Shown in pieces: positions 51,325 through 62,526 of a DNA stretch of 64,000 bases (position 1 is the stretch's first letter; each line of letters begins with the position of its first letter). This DNA is from Tubiluchus corallicola (taxonomy: Eukaryota > Priapulida > Priapulimorpha > Priapulimorphida > Tubiluchidae). Below the pieces are notes generated by a model, which did not search any database, was not told where the DNA came from, and worked only from the letters and a program-made list of their open reading frames with translations. Both the position numbers and the translations under genes were made by a program. Where the stretch lies: NCBI GenBank assembly GCA_030141605.1, contig JAQGDQ010000051.1, positions 434,001 through 498,000 of the forward strand, given 5' to 3'.

Positions 51325-51801
51325 TACCACGAACGGTTGTGATCGGGTACTTCGGCATGGAACACACGAAACAGTTGGCAAGAACTGCTGTCTATGCGGC
51401 TATTGAGATGGCAAGCCGACGATGTGACTCGTGCAAAGAACATCAAAACAAGCCATCTAAGCTTGCAGTTCACCCATGGATGCTACCAGAGAAGCCATGG
51501 AGCTGCTTACACCTGGATCACGCCATAAACTTCCTGGGTAAGAGCTGGCTGGTGATCATGGATGCTTACTCAAAGTATCCATGCATTCACCCTACATCTT
51601 CCACGTCCACTAGAACTACTCTAGATCTGCTGGAAGAGGACTTCGCTCACTTCGGATTACCTCACACGCTGGTCACAGACAATGCATCAACCTTCATGTC
51701 TGATGAATTCCAGAGCTGGTACAAAGAACATGGGATCACACATCTCACAGGAGCACCATACCATACAGCTACCAACAGAGCAGCAGAACACTTGGTGCAG
51801 A
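51267..51801 (+). pseudogene. Ty3/gypsy element 1 integrase (truncated)
   Basis: 'CDSCKEHQNKPSK' is the end of the zinc-binding region. 'LHLDHAINFLGKSWLVIMDA' carries the first catalytic Asp, 'LVTDNASTFMSDEF' the second, and 'NRAAEHLVQM' the Glu. At 51802 the reading is lost because the next 348 bp are inverted; the integrase C-terminal region is found on the minus strand there. Confidence 0.88.
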
Positions 51802-52225
51802 TGGTCCTTATGGTCCTTAACGCTGAAGCAGGGAGTACCCGAAGCTTTCTTGATGACCGCTGATATCCGTCTCGACAAGGTCCACAGTACAGCACATAGA
51901 CAGGCTCTCCAGCCTTTTACTGCTTCGTGACCTTGGACACCTCCTGAGTCTGGAGTCGAGCGAGATGACTCCTCGGATTGCTTGTCCTGAGCTGTGTGTA
52001 CTGGCGAGGGTAGCAGGGAGTCTATGCTTGTCCGTATCTGCCAAGACATCAAGAGTTCACTCAGAGAAATGTTCTCCGGCACTGCATCAGATACTCTTGA
52101 AGAGCTCGCTTCGGGGGCAGAGAAGACTTCTTGAGTGCTTGCTTGAATGTCTGCACCAAGTGTTCTGCTGCTCTGTTGGTAGCTGTATGGTATGGTGCTC
52201 CTGTGAGATGTGTGATCCCATGTTC
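51726..52225. repeat. Internal inversion bounded by 76-bp inverted repeats
   Basis: Bases 51726-51801 recur as an exact reverse complement at 52150-52225. The 348 bp between them read as integrase C-terminal and linker coding sequence only on the minus strand (for example 'SLLPSPVHTAQDKQSEESSR'), against the element's + orientation. The segment has therefore been flipped, with part of the integrase duplicated as the second arm. The + and - open frames in this stretch all derive from it. Confidence 0.85.
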
Positions 52226-52478
52226 GGATCTTAATGCTGAAGGACCTCATGGTCCAGCGTGGAGACGACACTGGGAACCGCTACGTCCGTGCTACACTAC
52301 TGTAGAGGACTTTGAACCTGGTGATGAGACGGACTTTACTTCTGAGCTTCCACCTGATCATCCAATGGAGATCCTGGAAGAACTGCCAGAAACTCTGAAG
52401 CAGACCAGAGCACCTCGGCCCAAGTCCGAGACCAAGCCGCCTGTGCCAGAGATAGCAACAGTTTTGGTGGGGAGGCGT
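52226..52478 (+). pseudogene. Ty3/gypsy element 1 polyprotein C-terminus and PPT
   Basis: After the inverted segment the + orientation resumes. An acidic, proline-rich C-terminal tail ('TSELPPDHPMEILEELPETL', 'RPKSETKPPVPEI') is followed by the purine-rich 'ggtggggaggcgt' just before the 3' LTR. Confidence 0.75.
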
Positions 52479-52816
52479 TGTGGAGATCTGCTAGAATTAA
52501 ATAGAATATTGTAGAATGTTCTATAGTATAGTAGAACTATCTTCTTACCTTGTAGAAGTTTCGAGAACGTTTGCACTGATATACAAGGCGGAGCTGGCCG
52601 CTGGGGTTTATTCTCTCGTATTCTCTTGTATCCTTGTATTCTCAGATTCTCAGATACGCTTTCTCGCTTCCACGTTTCCAGATTATCACGTTTACTGTAA
52701 ACATTTCGCGTTCCTTCATACTTTTGTGTTGTAGAATTCTCGCATAATAAACTAGTTTATTTTGGCGAGGTGTTTTCTGGTTTTCTCTACGAAAAAACTA
52801 TATACAAAACACAACA
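52479..52816 (+). repeat. 3' LTR of Ty3/gypsy element 1
   Basis: It starts TGTGGAGATC directly after the purine tract and ends ACACAACA, matching 47950-48291. AATAAA-like 'cataataaac' lies near the end. It gives the element a total span of 4.87 kb. Confidence 0.88.
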
Positions 52817-53109
52817 CCTTTAACTTTACATTTTCGTTTAGATCTGCAGTACAATCATATTTTAATCCTAGTAATATGTTTGCAACAAATGCTTTTTTTC
52901 TTTCAACGTTACTTTACTGGTATTTTGTAATCAGTAACTGCTCAGGTGAATTAGAAGTGTTTTTCGGTAGCCGACACCTTTACCTACAGTCTACAGAGAT
53001 AATTTTATTGGTTTTGCTGCCTGCTATAGCTGACTAGCTGCTGTTACCATTTTTACAGTGCGTTTTGATAAACTAATTATAACTTTTAACTCTTTTTTAT
53101 TTCGGCGGT

Positions 53110-53580
53110 TTTCCCAGTTAGTCGAACAATGAGTGTGAGGTGTAGAAGTACAGTAGCATTTTAAAGTTGTCAATTAAGATGCTTAGTAGTTTATCGATGT
53201 GAACTTGCTCTAGCGTAGTACATTTTACTTTTATATGGAGATCTAGTGAATTGGCTGCACAGGCTCGTTTTAGGGCACTGCACACAATCATTGTTTTTGT
53301 TTTTACTACATTAAGGCTGATTTTATTAGCTAATATCCATTGATTTATATTGTTCACATAATTCTGTAGCTTAGTTTGAATTTTGCCAATATTTCGAGAA
53401 TTAAAGCATACACAGCTGTTCATCGACACACACTTCCAGTGAAAATCGTTTCAGCTTTGGGGCAGTAAAAGAATACTGGTCGCAATATAGAACCTTGGGA
53501 AACATGAGATGTAATAACTTCTGATTGTTCACTATTAAGCTGCATAATCGGCTGCCTGTTATTTAAATAAGAATTCAATT
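53110..53580 (-). pseudogene. LINE reverse transcriptase remnant, 3' part
   Basis: The minus strand reads 'YLNNRQPIMQLNSEQSEVIT', 'SHVSQGSILRPVFF' (the SGVPQGSILGP motif, decayed), then 'LQNYVNNINQWILANKISLN', 'VVKTKTMIVCSALKR' and 'LEQVHIDKLLSILIDN'. These are ordered as in CR1/Rex/L2-like LINEs. Its 5' part lies at 54480-54740, and 53583-54475 is inserted between. Confidence 0.85.
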
Positions 53581-53582
53581 TC

Positions 53583-54475
53583 AATTTAATTCAATTTCAA
53601 TTTATTTATTTCACATCAATAGTATATAATAGTGACATACATTTTACACACACACAACGTACATCATTGCACAATTTTAGTTCAAATTAACGGGTGTAAT
53701 GATAGCAATTAGTACTTATTTACGATTATACTACTGCAGTAAATAAAAAAGCTCACAATAATTTGTAAGAGCGACTGAATGTGAAATAGAAACAAGGAGA
53801 AGAATCTATATACAAAAGTATGTAGAAAATGAATAAGTAAAAGAAAATGTTATAGCTAAAATGAGAAAAAAGAAGATATGAGAATTACAGTTATTATGAC
53901 AGCGTCAACGTGCAGCCACGAGAAAGAATGAATTCAGTAAATGATAAAATTAACAATAGTTGTGTACTTTATACTAATACAAACTGGCTTGCACCATACA
54001 GTGACTGCCGATGGTGTATGGACCTTAAACTGAAATTAACAAATAGTGATTATATTGCAAACGATGATATTCACTGGGTTAAAAGGAAGGAAAAAACTAT
54101 GAAGTACTATGCGAGAGGATTGATTTGATGCTTAAATATTTCTTTAATTTTTTTAACAAAAAATACATTTTTAGCTAAATTGTCTAAATTATTACAAATA
54201 CGTGGTTCGGTGAATGTAGTAAATTGTTTAGCTACATTTGTTCTGCAATATTGAATCTGAAAGAGATTGTACATAAAAGAGTATGTATTTTATTCGTATT
54301 TAGTTTCAAGGAATTATCAAAAAATGTTGGAAAAAGATAGAAGATAGATACAAATAGAAGAAGAAAACCATTCTAATGCTGCTAATGCCTCCGATGCATT
54401 AGTTATGAGTTATCTAAGTTATGAAATAATTTTTAAGGTCTAAAAATAAACACCTTGTAAAATTACTATTGTCAA
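53583..54475. mobile_element. Insertion splitting the minus-strand LINE
   Basis: The 890 bp between the two LINE halves start with repeated 'aatttcaatttaattc' words. On the minus strand these would be the tail of a retroposed element. The body is AT-rich with no recognised protein; the 72-codon frame at 53910-54128 is not supported. Target duplications were not resolved. Confidence 0.4.
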
Positions 54476-54479
54476 TATT

Positions 54480-54740
54480 CGTCAGCCACTCATCTAGATG
54501 ATGCTACACAAGGCCGTTTCACAACTACGGTGAAAACCTGATTCGTTTTCCGATAAAATATTGTTAAAGTTTATTCAACTGCAAACTCATCAGTAACCGG
54601 TATTTTCATAATTTTTTTAACAATTATGCCAGTAAATGAACGGAGACTGGGCTATAGTTTTTAGGATCTTTGCTGTCATTTAATTTAAAAATAGGAATTC
54701 TAAAACAAATGTGAAGTTTTTCGGCGCATAGACCGTTTCT
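54480..54740 (-). pseudogene. LINE reverse transcriptase remnant, 5' part
   Basis: The minus strand shows 'NDSKDPKNYSPVSV' (the NYRPIS motif), 'FYRKTNQVF' and, in another frame, 'HHLDEWLTNIDN'. These are the start of a LINE reverse transcriptase, continuing at 53580-53110. It is broken by several frameshifts. The 80-codon minus frame at 54760-55002 may belong to a further repeat, but I cannot identify it. Confidence 0.75.
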
Positions 54741-54970
54741 TTTCATTGGGAAAGTTTGCTTATTTCACTCGGACGGAAAGATTCCACAGTAGTTTCAAAA
54801 ATAAGTTTTTGCCGAAGGCTCTCTGTGTAAATCTTCGCAATATTGGATTAGACACCCTTCGAAAGTGCAGTACCAGTGCAAAGTCCTGGGCTTCTCGAAG
54901 AACCAAATAACACGTGTAAACATCCACCGTTGAACGGACTTTGAGTGTTATATATAAGCTCGCTACCCGA

Positions 54971-54987
54971 CCCCCCCCCCCCCCCCC
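54971..54987. repeat. C17 homopolymer
   Basis: Seventeen consecutive C bases, unusual in this AT-rich window. Bases 54988-55503 following it hold nothing I recognise. Confidence 0.97.
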
Positions 54988-55503
54988 AATTTCCCAACGC
55001 ATGCAGTTATGACGTGCAAAAAGCGACCAAAAACAACTGAAACGACTGTTTTTCGCCTGTAGATCACTTTTTATTGTCGCGATGTAAAAACAGTTATTTC
55101 ATATACTCATTGACTAAACAAAAAGTCATGTGGGTGGGTTTCGTAAATTCAAAAGGTTATAAATTCTGCAGCTAGGGTACTGTGGAACCGGCGAAAATAT
55201 GCCCACATAGCTGACGTAATTATAAATTTGAAACTTTTATTTATTAAAGAATTTGTTATATTGCTGATGTTGCTTACTCCACAAAACATAATCACTAAAC
55301 AACCAACTTACATCTATAATCAGCTAAATACCAATAAATAGTATGACCTCCCTGAACACTAAACAGTCAAATTTACTTTTTAGTACTACTGCAAAATCAA
55401 ATTCTGGCACAAAGTCGGATGGGATGCTCTGCAACATACAACATAAAATCATACAAGCAAGGATAACAACACGACAGTCACAAAAAGTGAATAATAGAAA
55501 TAA

Positions 55504-56220
55504 TTTAAAACTAGCAAAGGCCCCGCAAAAATTTCGCGTATAAATACACTTGTAATCAATAATACGCGAACATCCTACATAGTCCTCATTTATAACGCAA
55601 AAGAAGCTGCAGCTTTTACTGAATTAAAGTTATAAGCAGAGTATAATGGATGACGTCCGAACAATGGCTTCGCGTCAACAGTTTTCCAAGCGAAAATTGC
55701 CAAAAATAGAACATCTAATTAACTCGTCGCCACTCCTCTTGGTAGACGTGTCCTAAAATATAGCCTACATCATCGTGTAGCCCTGTCGTTCCCACCAGGC
55801 TCCGCTAGAACGTTTTTTCTACAGGTAGTTTGACCAAAATTTCGAAAAAATCACGAGTTGGGCCCGGGAAAATGCCTGTTGCGGGACGCCGTGGCCCTCT
55901 CGCGAATTTTAAATACGCCTACTACACCCACTGCTGAACGGGCTATCTATCCATAGCCAGTACCACCCATGGCCCATTCCCGTTCTCCAAAAATAAGCGG
56001 TATAAGTTTTGCAAAAAACGGCCGAAAATGGCCATTTTGGAGGCTTTTGGCCCCCGTTCGTCCCGGTGGGCCCGATTCGAAAAATAAACCCCCAATAGCA
56101 CGACACTAGATCGAGACCTTTCGTTTGATGTATAGATCACCGCAAATGGTGCCGCCATCGGAGCTGTAGCCTCGAATCTTATGTATATATATATATATAC
56201 CAGCGAAATTAATATATACG
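55504..56220. repeat. Repeat D, copy 1 (about 717 bp)
   Basis: It begins 'actagcaaaggccccgcaaa' and ends in a (TA)n stretch and 'ccagcgaaattaatatatac'. The first 420 bp are repeated in tandem from 56221, with the same start sequence. The second half is GC-richer ('tgcgggacgccgtggccctc', 'tttggcccccgttcgtcccg') and contains no convincing ORF. The family is unknown. Confidence 0.8.
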
Positions 56221-57975
56221 ACTAGCAAAGGCCCCGCAAAAAAATTTGCGTATAAATCCACTTATAATCAACAATGCGCGAACATCCTACCTAGTGTTCG
56301 TTTATTTACCTAAAGCAACAGCAGCTTTTACTGAATTAAAGTTATAATGTTATAGACTGAGTATAATGTATGACGTCAGAATAATGGCTTTGCGTCAACA
56401 GTTTTCCAAGTGAAAATTGCCGAAAATAAAACATCTAATTAACTCGTCGGCACTCGTCTTCTAAAGTGGACGTGTTCTAAAATATAGCCCACACCATCGT
56501 GTAGCACTGTTCTTGCTCTTTCTGAAGAGCCATATATCTGCTTTCGAAAGTCCCACCAGGCGCTGCTGGAACGTTTTTTGTGCAGCCTGTTTGACCAAGA
56601 TTTCGAAAAAATCTCGAGTTGGATCTGTAATGTGGGGCGGATCTCACAACCAAGTATGAGCAATCAGCGCTCTTATTGTTTGGTAGCGTGTGTCATACTA
56701 CTCAGTTTTTACTCAACATCTTCCTAGAACACAAAACGTTAAACTAATTTTATGCAGTTTTATGATAACATAATCCTTTAATATTCATAAATGTTGATAA
56801 TATACAATTAGTTTAAACCAAGTGACAGCAGTTAATTTGTACCCGGGTACCAGTTCAATGAGCATGTTTTGCTACACAACTCAAAATTTACAGGCTGGAA
56901 ATACTTTCAGATGCTACAAACAATACTCACAAAGTACTTTTGGCTAACAAAAAAGAATAATCTAATAGTTCACCAATGCTTGTTAATAGTAAGTCCATAA
57001 AGTAAAGCTCCATCCACACAAGGTTGTAATGTAAGCTATCAGCACGTTCAACTGAGTCTTTGTTTTAGGAGCCACTGCAGTCCAAGTAAGTATCGTTGTA
57101 CAAAAGGAAGCAACAGGCAGTGGGCTAGTAGTTAAACAAAAGAAACGAGAATTTATCACTTACAGTCTCTGCATCAATGAAAGCATACGTCAGCAATACT
57201 TATCGGCGGTAGCACGACGACGAAGGTGGCGGATCCACAACATCGGAGTGCACACCCGGGTGTTTAGAGCATAGCTGAACTGCGAAGTCATGAGCAGATG
57301 GGAGTCATTCCCAGAAGCGTCCTGCGTTGGTAGACGGGTAGTTTGGTTATCATGTCAGATGTCACAATGTAACTCGATGTAAACAAATGGTGAACTGGGC
57401 TTAATACTAGAACTGCCCAAATAGTCACTAACACGTAGTTGGAACTTTCACTAAACATTAGCGTTTGGTAGAGCCAGCTAAAGTTGCACGATTTATATGC
57501 AGAGGCATAACATATGTTAAAAAACTGTCCAGCATTATATTTGCCCGCAAGTCTCTCTTGCAAAGAGCCACGTCGTTCTCTACACATCTGTGTGAAAAGA
57601 CCTCTAAAGCCGGTGGTCTAATAGTCTGGCTTCAATAACCCTATAGCAGGATAACCTGTATTTGCATATCCGTTCGACGAGTTTACCGTAGTTTTGACCT
57701 ATGCGCATAACTAAAGTGTAACAGCTGGTTTATACATCGAACAGCTATAAACAACAATTTTATACAGCCCAAACTAAATTACGTATACTACCGTAAAGTT
57801 CACATTGGCCAGAAAAACATATCTCATTCTACAACGAAGTTAAGTTAGTAATAACTAATTCTAGTTACAAATACAAAGATATATGCTAAGCTGGTCGTTA
57901 CAGGGTCCGGGAAAACGCGTGTTGCGGGACGCCGTGGCCCTCTGGCGAATGCTAAATACGCCTACTACACTGAAA
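56221..57975. repeat. Repeat D, copy 2, interrupted
   Basis: 56221-56625 matches copy 1 from its first base, and 57903-57975 continues the match ('ccgggaaaa', 'tgcgggacgccgtggccctc', 'aatacgcctactacac'). The gap is an insertion. The copy then stops, lacking the GC-rich 3' half. Copy 2 also carries an extra 'cttgctctttctgaagagcc' segment absent from copy 1. Confidence 0.8.
56626..57902. mobile_element. Solo-LTR-like insertion (1277 bp)
   Basis: Comparison with the uninterrupted copy of repeat D defines both edges. The insertion starts TGTAATGTGG and ends GGTCGTTACA. It is flanked by GGATC (56621-56625) and GGGTC (57903-57907), a 5-bp target duplication with one mismatch. TGT..ACA ends and a 5-bp duplication fit a solo LTR of a Ty3/gypsy- or BEL-type element. 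No coding domain is visible inside; the 99-codon minus frame at 57288-57587 is not supported. Confidence 0.7.
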
Positions 57976-58020
57976 GCACTAAAACTGATTCAATAAAAAA
58001 TTGAAGATACACAGTACTGT

Positions 58021-58067
58021 GTATGTGTGTGTGTGTGCGTGTGCGTGTGCGTGCGTGCGTGCGCGTG
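58021..58067. repeat. (GT/GCGT)n microsatellite
   Basis: A run of GT units grading into GTGC units. Confidence 0.95.
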
Positions 58068-58327
58068 TTTGAAGCTTCACTCATGTTGAAGTTTTTGTAA
58101 TGATTATTGAAATTAATGTAATTAATTGTAGTGACAGATTACTAATGAAATTGGATTTTGTTTCTCGCATGATAATGATTTCCTTTGTGTTAGCTTGAAA
58201 ATCAGATAGTGCTCTTTTAAGATTTGCCATGGTCATAATCGTAAAAGAAGTTAAAATGCCCATAAATCTCAAAAAATTACTTTTTCTTCACAAGCTTTCG
58301 TCCTCCCGGACTTCATCAGCTTACATT

Positions 58328-58388
58328 AATTAGATATAGCTAGAATCTTGAAATATGTCATCTTTCAAGATCCTAGCTATATCTAATT
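58328..58388. repeat. 26-bp inverted repeat (hairpin)
   Basis: 'aattagatatagctag' plus 10 further bases at 58328-58353 pair with 58363-58388, with one mismatch and a 9-base loop. Just upstream on the minus strand, 'ctgatgaagtccgggaggac' followed by 'gaaagcttgtg' resembles a phrase I have seen repeatedly near retroelement ends in invertebrate DNA. The remainder of 58389-59459 shows nothing recognisable. Confidence 0.75.
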
Positions 58389-59464
58389 GATGTCTGCTGT
58401 GTGTTAGTCCACCAGCCTATACGGATACGTGGTAAGTCTATGCACCTATCAGCCCCAGTGTGAATCTCATAAATTGTTATTCACTGACAGCGGGGGGGGG
58501 GTGGCTAAAATACAAAATCTATAGACAAACCGGAAAAAAATAAACATGGAGAATGTGTGCATGTTTCGTGGAAATTTACAAGTTATTCCAACAAAGGCAT
58601 CATTGTTATATATTTACCAAATTACAAGAAATTGTTAAGGAAATCATTGCAACAGTTATTTCACTCAAGAATATAATTACGTGCGTTATGTGAAGATTGA
58701 GATTTTACGTGAAAGATTAAACGTTGTTACTTTTCGACCAAAATGTTGGTTGTCGATAAAAAAAACAAATTTTTGACGCACTAGCTTGTAAAATTATAGT
58801 TTTTTATTTATACTACAAATTAGTTCCCAATACCTTAATGTAAAAATCTATACATTATCAGTCTGATAGACTAAAGTAAGCAATAACATGGATTTGAATA
58901 ACAATAGTCACCATAGCTAAACTTTGTGAAAAGGCTAAGCTAATATACTCTAGTGGTGGACAAAATCGATGACTTCGATCCTTACCTGGAAGTCTATGGT
59001 ATCGATTACTTTGTTGAATAATCGAGTACCAATGATTTTTCTTATATTATTGAATTTATAATAATTTAAGATGAGAAAAATACAAAATGCGTTTGAGTAA
59101 ACCGAAATTGAAGTTTCTTGGAAAAATGCCATGAAATTTCAATGGATAATCATAAAACTTTAAGGAAAGCAGACGTTCTTTTGCGTCTTTCTTGGGTGAC
59201 TGTTGATATCATTTTGAATTTTCTGTGGGCATATTATTACAAAAAATAATCAGCCAGAATACCTGAAAGAGTGAAGAAGCATACAGAAAAGTATATTCAC
59301 CACCAAGACAAATTATGAAGTCGATTTTATTAGTAAGGTCTTCTTGACCTAGAATAGTAATTATTTTTGCTGAAGGTTTACATCTAGTTTGTCCCAGTTA
59401 TTACCATCTGTAATGTTTCTTTAATCATGGAATGTTATTTCTTTATTTTTATTCATTTTGCAAC

Positions 59465-59624
59465 TGTGATTGTTGTGGTCCTTGGCGATTACAGTGAAGT
59501 GCAAAATAGAGGCTGAATAGAAAAGAAGATTTCTGGGATTGAGGAGAGGGAAGTCGCGGGAACGTGGTGAAAGAAATTCTAAAACAATTTTTGAACTTGT
59601 ACTTTGACTTTTTTTGGTTTAACA
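59465..59624 (+). repeat. 5' LTR of Ty3/gypsy element 2
   Basis: A 160-bp LTR starting TGTGATTG and ending TTTAACA. It is preceded by GCAAC, which recurs after the 3' LTR. It differs from the 3' LTR at only about four or five positions. It is short for the family. Confidence 0.92.
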
Positions 59625-59679
59625 AGCTATTTCGGCTTTGTTATGTGTGGCTTAATTGTGTACATGAACAATTGGTGGC

Positions 59680-60403
59680 ATGGCTGGAATTAAGTTGTCG
59701 GATGTTGTGACTCGATTTGATGGCTGCGGTGATGTTGCAGCTTGGCTGGAAAAGATTGAATTGGTTGCCAAGCTGCAGGAAATTGTCGAAGTAGATACCG
59801 TTGTTCTTGGAAGGCCCAGCCTTTGATGTATATCAGCAAATGAGTGGGGAAGACAAGGAAGATTTAAGCAAGTTAAAGGCATGCTTAATTAGATCGTTTG
59901 GAATAACACCATGCCATGCATTTGCACAATTTAAGGGCAGACTTTTGCGAAGTGGCGAGACCCCTGATGCATTTGTTGCTGACCTTCGCCGTCTTATGAT
60001 GCTTGCTGGCTGTCAGTCTAGTGACGCAAACACTAAACGGATTATTGCATGCCAGTTTATTGACGGTCTTCCAGAACCGTGTAAAGGTCAGGTAAAAGCT
60101 TTGAAGGGTAACGAATTGGAGATACCCTCATTACTCGCTTGCGCAAAGAGCATATTGCAGGAAAGTGGTTATGGCAATCAAGTGTTTGCTACTGCAGCCA
60201 TTGCTGGTAGATCCTCACGACAGCCTGTGAGACAACTTCGCTGCTATGGTTGTAACAGATTTGGCCACATTAAGAAGGATTGTTCTCTTGTGTGTTTTGC
60301 CTGCGGTGAAAAAGGCCACATTCGCACTCGATGTCCCAGAGTGGGAAACGACCAAGGGGAGGTGCCTTCAGCGCCCGGCATTTCCCCAGTCCAGCACCAA
60401 TAG
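59680..60403 (+). pseudogene. Ty3/gypsy element 2 gag
   Basis: The first ATG after the LTR (59680) opens 'MAGIKLSDVVTRFDGCGDV' and 'AAWLEKIELVAKLQEIVEV'. A frameshift near 59800 moves the reading to the frame with 'FLEGPAFDVYQQMSGEDKED', 'FKGRLLRSGETPDAFVADLR' and 'CQFIDGLPEPCKGQV'. Two full zinc knuckles follow ('CYGCNRFGHIKKDC' and 'CFACGEKGHIRTRC'). It overlaps pol by about 70 bp, with pol in the -1 frame, as expected for programmed frameshifting. The single shift near 59800 disables it. Confidence 0.9.
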
Positions 60404-61518
60404 TTCAGTCGGCGCTAATTAATGATACCCTGCGTATCCGAGCATTGCTTGATAGTGGCAGTTCATTTACATTGATAAGAAAAGATGTTGTTGACCAAGT
60501 ACTTTTAAAATGCGACACTGCTGGGCAAGTATCTGTGCAACTTGTCGATGGAAGAGTTATGCTGACTATGGGAAAGGTGATATTAAACAATATTGTAATT
60601 GGTAATTCACGACTCAAGAAAGTTGATGCCCAGGTTGTTCGTTCATTGCCAGAATCAGTAGATATGATACTGGGTTGGGATATAATTTCTGAATATGGTT
60701 TGAGTATAACTCCATCGCCAAATGGTGTTAATGTGGTACTTGGAACGGTGTCAGCAGTACCTGCAAATTTAAGCAATAGTGAAGCATTATGCAGTTTGGC
60801 ATCACAGTCGTCACCACAATGCGGCCTCACGGTGCAAGATAAAGATTTTGCAGCGTGCTTTAAAAATAATCAGAGGACTGTAAGTTGGCAGTGGAAAAAT
60901 GAGCCACCCTTTCTACGACATAGTGTTTCACAGTACCATGTTAGTAAGGTCGATCGCGAGGCCTTTGATGATGAACTAAAGTGCTGGATTTCAGAAGGTA
61001 TCCTAGTCCCTTGGGACTGCAGCGTGCATGGCGATGTTAAGTGTATCATACCATTGATGTCAGTTCGGCAGTCAAAAAAGAACAAGGTGAGGCCCGTCTT
61101 AGACTATCGTCAGCTAAATGAATATATTGAAAGTTTCCCTGGTTGTGACGCAGCCGTGTGTGAACAAAAGTTACGCGAGTGGCGTAAATGGTGTAGTAAT
61201 GCTCAGATACTTGATCTCAAAAAAGCATATTTGCAACTTTTTGTGTCAAATGACCTGGTGTGTTATCAGGCTGTAGAATTTAAGGGACAGGTGTATGTAA
61301 TGACACGGTTAGGTTTTGGTTTAAACGGGGCGCCTAAAATTATGTCGGCTATCATGCATACAGTGCTTTCCCAAGATGATGCTGTTAAGGCTGGAACAGA
61401 CAGTTATATTGATGACGTATTTGTTAATGAGAACTGTGTTGATGCAGTGCACGTGAGACAACATTTGGCAAATTATGGACTTGAAACCAAATCTCCTGAG
61501 CCCCTTGATGGAGCGTGA
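60331..61518 (+). pseudogene. Ty3/gypsy element 2 protease and reverse transcriptase
   Basis: The frame overlaps the end of gag in -1. Protease: 'IRALLDSGSSFTLIRKDVV' with an intact DSG and 'MILGWDIIS' downstream. Reverse transcriptase: 'KNKVRPVLDYRQLNEYIESF', 'AQILDLKKAYLQL', 'MTRLGFGLNGAPKIM' and catalytic 'SYIDDVFVNE'. A TGA at 61516-61518 interrupts the polyprotein, which continues in the same frame. Confidence 0.93.
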
Positions 61519-62526
61519 GTACTGGGGCTTCGCCTTACACTTGTTTCAGGGACATTGATGTGGTATCGTGATGGAGAAATTCCAAACGTGGATTGTGTTG
61601 TTACTAGAAGGCGGTTGTATTCGGTTTGCGGCGAACTCGTTGGCCATTACCCCGTTGCCGGGTGGTTGCGACCGGCGTGCGGGCATTTGAAGCGTCAAGC
61701 AACAGGAGAGTGGGATAATGTCGTCGACTCGCAAACACAACGACAATTATGTGAAGTTTTAGCACGTGTTTTAGAAGATGATCCTGTCCGGGGTCGTTGG
61801 GCTGTGGATGTCAATGGACAAACTACGCTATGGTGTGATGATAGTTCACTTGCTGTGGGCGTGGTTTTAGAAATTGATGGGCAGGTAGTGCAAGATGCTA
61901 GCTGATTGCGTAAGAAAAATGACACAGCACATATTAATATCAGTGAGCTGGAGGCAGCTCTCAAGGGCATTAATCTATGTATTAAATTGGGTATAACAAA
62001 ATTTATGCTGGCTACCGATTCAGCTACCGTCAAGGGCTGGCTGAGTGCTGTACTTGAAAATACACATAGAGTCCGAACTCATGGAATGGCAGAAATGCTG
62101 GTCAGACGGCGATTAGATCTTATTGCTGAACTCGTTCAAGAGTATGGTTTGCAAATTGTGGTAGAACTAGTTAAGTCTGCTGAGAACAAAGCTGACGTGT
62201 TAACTCGTGTGCCAAGACAGTGGATGAGCTCTGTTGGATGTGATGGACTGTTGTGCGTCAGTGATCGGATGGGCGACTTGAAAGACGAAGTGCGAAGGAT
62301 TCATTCAGTGCATCACTTTGGTGTTGACCGCACTATGGAACTGGTTAACCAGAAGTTGGGAGACGTAACACGAGATGTTGTTCGTGATGTAGTGCAGAAA
62401 TGTGATCGCTGTAGTAAAATCGATCCTGCGGTGAATTTTAAGTGGCAAAAAGGGGGCTTTGTGCCAACTCTATTTGGGAGAGGTTGGCAGTTGACATCAC
62501 CCATTTTGCTGGAGAACGGTATTTAA
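61519..62526 (+). pseudogene. Ty3/gypsy element 2 RNase H and integrase zinc domain
   Basis: Same frame as the protease/reverse transcriptase. The RNase H shows 'TTLWCDDSSLAVGVVLE', 'NISELEAALKGINLCI', 'FMLATDSATVKGWLSAVL' and 'ENKADVLTRVP'. A TGA at 61903-61905 interrupts it. The zinc-binding part of integrase follows ('RRIHSVHHFGVDRTMELV' and 'CDRCSKIDP'), the H-H-C-C set. A frameshift at about 62450-62520 ends this frame at the start of the integrase core. Confidence 0.9.

Noticed and set aside
51687-52271. 194-codon minus-strand frame that could be a separate antisense gene
   Set aside because: It is gypsy integrase-region sequence in an inverted segment between 76-bp inverted repeats.
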